Source: Myxococcales bacterium
GTDB lineage: Bacteria; Myxococcota; Polyangia; Fen-1088
Length of the DNA stretch: 8,542 nucleotides
Reading direction: 5' to 3'
Assembly (NCBI GenBank): GCA_003159055.1
Contig: PMLH01000362.1
Span: 1-8,542, forward strand
The notes beneath the pieces are model-generated. The model saw only the letters and a list, made by a program, of their open reading frames with translations, did not search any database and was not told where the DNA came from. Position 1 is the first letter of the stretch. Each line of letters opens with the position of its first letter. Made by a program: the position numbers and the translations under genes. Shown one piece after another: positions 6,704 through 8,542 of the stretch.

Positions 6704-7057
6704 CTATTTCCCGTTGGCCTGGCGCAATTCCGGGTGTTCGTCGAGGAAAGCTTTGCGGCTCTCGCGCGTGATCTCGACGACGTACTGTCGAGCTTGCAGC
6801 AGCCGCGACTGGCAACCGAGACGTGACTGCGGACGCACGTCGAAGGCATCGTCGAGTTGGTCCTCTTCCTTGTCTTCGAGGGGCGAAAGCGCGTCCAGCC
6901 CTTCCTTGACGTAGACGTGGCAGGTCGAGCACGCGCAGACGCCGCCACACGCAGAACCGAGCTGTGCGCCGACCTTTTCCGCCGCTTCGCGAATTGTCGT
7001 TTCCACAGGCACCTCGATTTCGAGGCCATCCGGCTCGAAGCGAATACGCGCCATCAT
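6704..7057 (-). CDS. fdx: ISC-type 2Fe-2S ferredoxin (adrenodoxin family)
   Basis: This 117-residue protein is close in length to E. coli Fdx. The four cluster ligands are C37, C43, C46 and C82, giving exactly the C-x5-C-x2-C-x35-C spacing of ISC/adrenodoxin-type ferredoxins. An extra cysteine, C41, sits inside the cluster loop ([12 protein letters not shown]), at a position where E. coli Fdx also has one. Other family features are the start [15 protein letters not shown], the acidic helix [15 protein letters not shown] (58-72) used for partner docking, and RPQSRLGCQ before the last ligand. Its role is electron supply for cluster building on IscU in the cytoplasm. It follows hscA with an ATGA overlap. 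Two consecutive ATGs (7057 and 7054) are possible starts. The first gives the 4-nt overlap and is preceded by a rather distant AAGGA (7075-7071); the second would remove one Met. Confidence 0.95.
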   Translation of the reverse strand: MMARIRFEPDGLEIEVPVETTIREAAEKVGAQLGSACGGVCACSTCHVYVKEGLDALSPLEDKEEDQLDDAFDVRPQSRLGCQSRLLQARQYVVEITRESRKAFLDEHPELRQANGK

Positions 7058-8542
7058 GGTCGCGTCATCTTCCTTTCCACCTCGGCCACCGCCTGACCGC
7101 GCACGTTTTGTTCGAGAGCCGCGTTCATGCGCCGCCGAGCAAATTCCTTGCTCACTTCGTCGAGCGCTTTCACTGCGGCCCGGATCGCCAGGTGATCGGT
7201 GCCCGCTTTCGCCCTTTCCACGTCGGCCATGGAAAACTCGATCTCTTCTCGCTCGCCGGCGACCAGCAGATTCGCCGAATCAACCAGCGCGACCCGCGTC
7301 GCGTTCAGAATGCGGTCCGCTTCGATGCGTTCGACACTGAGCAAACGCGCGCCCATGTCGTCGTCGGCGTGATCGAAGGAATCGCGAATCATTCGCTCAA
7401 CCTCGTCGTCGCCGAGCCCGTAGCTCGGCTTCACACGAATCGAAGCCTCCTGGCCGGTGTGCTCTTCACGGGCAGCAACGCTGAGGATGCCATCGGCGTC
7501 GACGGTGAAGGTCACCTTCAGACGAGCCATCCCGGCGGTCATGGGCGGTATGCCGCCGAGCTTGAAGCGCGCCAGCGACCGACAATCAGCCACCAACTCG
7601 CGCTCGCCCTGGACCACGTGAAGATCGAAACCGGTCTGGTTGTCGGCATAGGTGGTGAAGGTCTGAACCGCACCACACGGAACCGTCGTGTTGCGATAGA
7701 CGAGCTTCTCGGCCACGCCACCCATCATCTCAAGCCCCAGCGAAAGCGGGACCACGTCCATCAGAACCACGTCGCTGCGGCCACCGCTGGCGAGAAGGTC
7801 GGCCTGCACCGCAGCGCCAAGCGCAACCACCTCGTCGGGATCGATGTCTGCCAGGGGCTGCTTGCCGAACAGCTCGGCCACGAATCGCCGGACGATTGGC
7901 ATGCGCGTGGCGCCGCCAACCAGGATCACGCCGGAAAGCTGAGCTGCTTCGATACCAGCGTCGCGCAGGGCACGCAGCACGGGCGCACGACACCGTTCGA
8001 GAATCGGCGCGACGAGGGCGTCGGATTGCTCTCGGGTCAGTAAAGTTTCGCGGGTCTCTCCTGTCGGGATTTGCAGGCGCGCCGACGTGTCCGCCGAGGA
8101 GGTCAGCCTTTCCTTGGCTGCCCGTGCCCCATCCAGCACCGCGCGCATCACGACTGGGTCGCCGCCCGCATCATCCGGCAGGCCGAGCTGCCCAAGCAGG
8201 TGCGCGGCGAGGGCTCGGTCGAAGTCGTCGCCGCCCAGGGCCGAGTCCCCGCCGGTCGACTTCACTTCGAACACGCCACCCTCCAGTTTCAGGATTGAGA
8301 TGTCGAAGGTTCCGCCACCCAGATCGAAAACCGCAAACGTACCCTCGGCCTGCTTGTCGAGGCCGTACGCCAATGCCGCCGCGGTCGGCTCGTTGAGCAG
8401 GCGCATGACTTCGAGTCCCGCCAGCCGGCCTGCGTCGCGCGTCGCCTGGCGCTGGCCATCGTCGAAGTAGGCCGGCACCGTGATGACTGCGCCATCCAGC
8501 TCGCCACCGAGGGCGGCTTCGGCGCGCGCCTTGAGCACGCGC
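7054..8542 (-). CDS. hscA: Fe-S assembly Hsp70 chaperone HscA, 5' end outside window
   Basis: The frame is open to the window edge. About 495 codons are visible and, compared with the roughly 616-residue E. coli HscA, about 120 N-terminal residues are missing. A GTG at 8538 is in frame but internal. Visible Hsp70 features: [36 protein letters not shown]; the phosphate-binding [12 protein letters not shown] (8325-8290); [16 protein letters not shown]; and the adenosine-binding VGGATRMP (7920-7897). The substrate domain has [38 protein letters not shown] and [44 protein letters not shown] and the tail [12 protein letters not shown] separate it from DnaK and match HscA. HscA uses ATP, with HscB, to help release clusters from IscU. 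Its stop overlaps the fdx ATG by 4 nt, so the two are co-translated; hscB and iscU are expected just beyond the window's right edge. Confidence 0.96.
   Translation of the reverse strand, partial: RVLKARAEAALGGELDGAVITVPAYFDDGQRQATRDAGRLAGLEVMRLLNEPTAAALAYGLDKQAEGTFAVFDLGGGTFDISILKLEGGVFEVKSTGGDSALGGDDFDRALAAHLLGQLGLPDDAGGDPVVMRAVLDGARAAKERLTSSADTSARLQIPTGETRETLLTREQSDALVAPILERCRAPVLRALRDAGIEAAQLSGVILVGGATRMPIVRRFVAELFGKQPLADIDPDEVVALGAAVQADLLASGGRSDVVLMDVVPLSLGLEMMGGVAEKLVYRNTTVPCGAVQTFTTYADNQTGFDLHVVQGERELVADCRSLARFKLGGIPPMTAGMARLKVTFTVDADGILSVAAREEHTGQEASIRVKPSYGLGDDEVERMIRDSFDHADDDMGARLLSVERIEADRILNATRVALVDSANLLVAGEREEIEFSMADVERAKAGTDHLAIRAAVKALDEVSKEFARRRMNAALEQNVRGQAVAEVERKMTRP

Noticed and set aside
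6803..6949. Fifth cysteine (C41) in the ferredoxin cluster loop as a possible unusual ligand
   Set aside because: E. coli ISC ferredoxin has a cysteine at the equivalent place, so this is a family feature and not a novelty.
6964..8043. 359-codon + strand open frame opposite hscA and fdx
   Set aside because: It is His/Arg-rich, without family resemblance, and runs antisense to well-conserved HscA; a GC-rich shadow.
8536..8538. GTG as a start of the hscA-like gene inside the window
   Set aside because: It lies in the middle of the Hsp70 ATPase domain and the frame is open further upstream; the true start is beyond the right edge.

Overview
This GC-rich window (8,542 bases) has two blocks that meet tail to tail. 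Positions 1-6627 on the + strand are the downstream half of a type VI secretion system (T6SS) operon. Positions 6704-8542 on the - strand are the end of an ISC-type iron-sulfur cluster assembly locus. A dedicated ISC chaperone (HscA) next to an adrenodoxin-type ferredoxin, together with a T6SS that carries TagJ, points to a proteobacterium, most likely gamma or beta. The sequence alone does not name a genus.

T6SS block: the order is tagJ (3' part only), tssE, tssF, tssG, tssH/clpV, the same local order as the Pseudomonas aeruginosa HSI-I cluster. The first four genes overlap at every junction: 8 nt at tagJ/tssE, 1 nt at tssE/tssF and 37 nt at tssF/tssG. They are almost certainly one translationally coupled transcript. 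TssE, TssF and TssG are baseplate proteins that sit where the membrane complex meets the tail. ClpV is the AAA+ unfoldase that recycles the contracted sheath. TagJ is the accessory protein that in HSI-I-like systems links the sheath protein TssB to ClpV. The only real gap in the block is the 79 nt before clpV. It holds a small GC-rich inverted repeat directly against a strong Shine-Dalgarno sequence, and that Shine-Dalgarno is also complementary to the last codons of tssG. The sheath, Hcp, membrane-complex and VgrG genes are not in the window and no effector gene is visible.

ISC block: hscA (the 5' end lies outside the window) runs leftward and overlaps fdx by 4 nt. HscA is the Hsp70 that drives cluster release from the IscU scaffold, and Fdx is the 2Fe-2S electron carrier for the pathway. 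No iscX follows fdx. The 76 nt between the converging clpV and fdx genes contain a perfect 10-bp inverted repeat, probably a two-way transcription stop.

All coding regions look intact and ordinary for their families. I found no mobile element, CRISPR array, tRNA, rRNA or undescribed gene system, and no gene-free stretch longer than 79 nt. The points worth a second look are the clpV leader and the T6SS/ISC junction.
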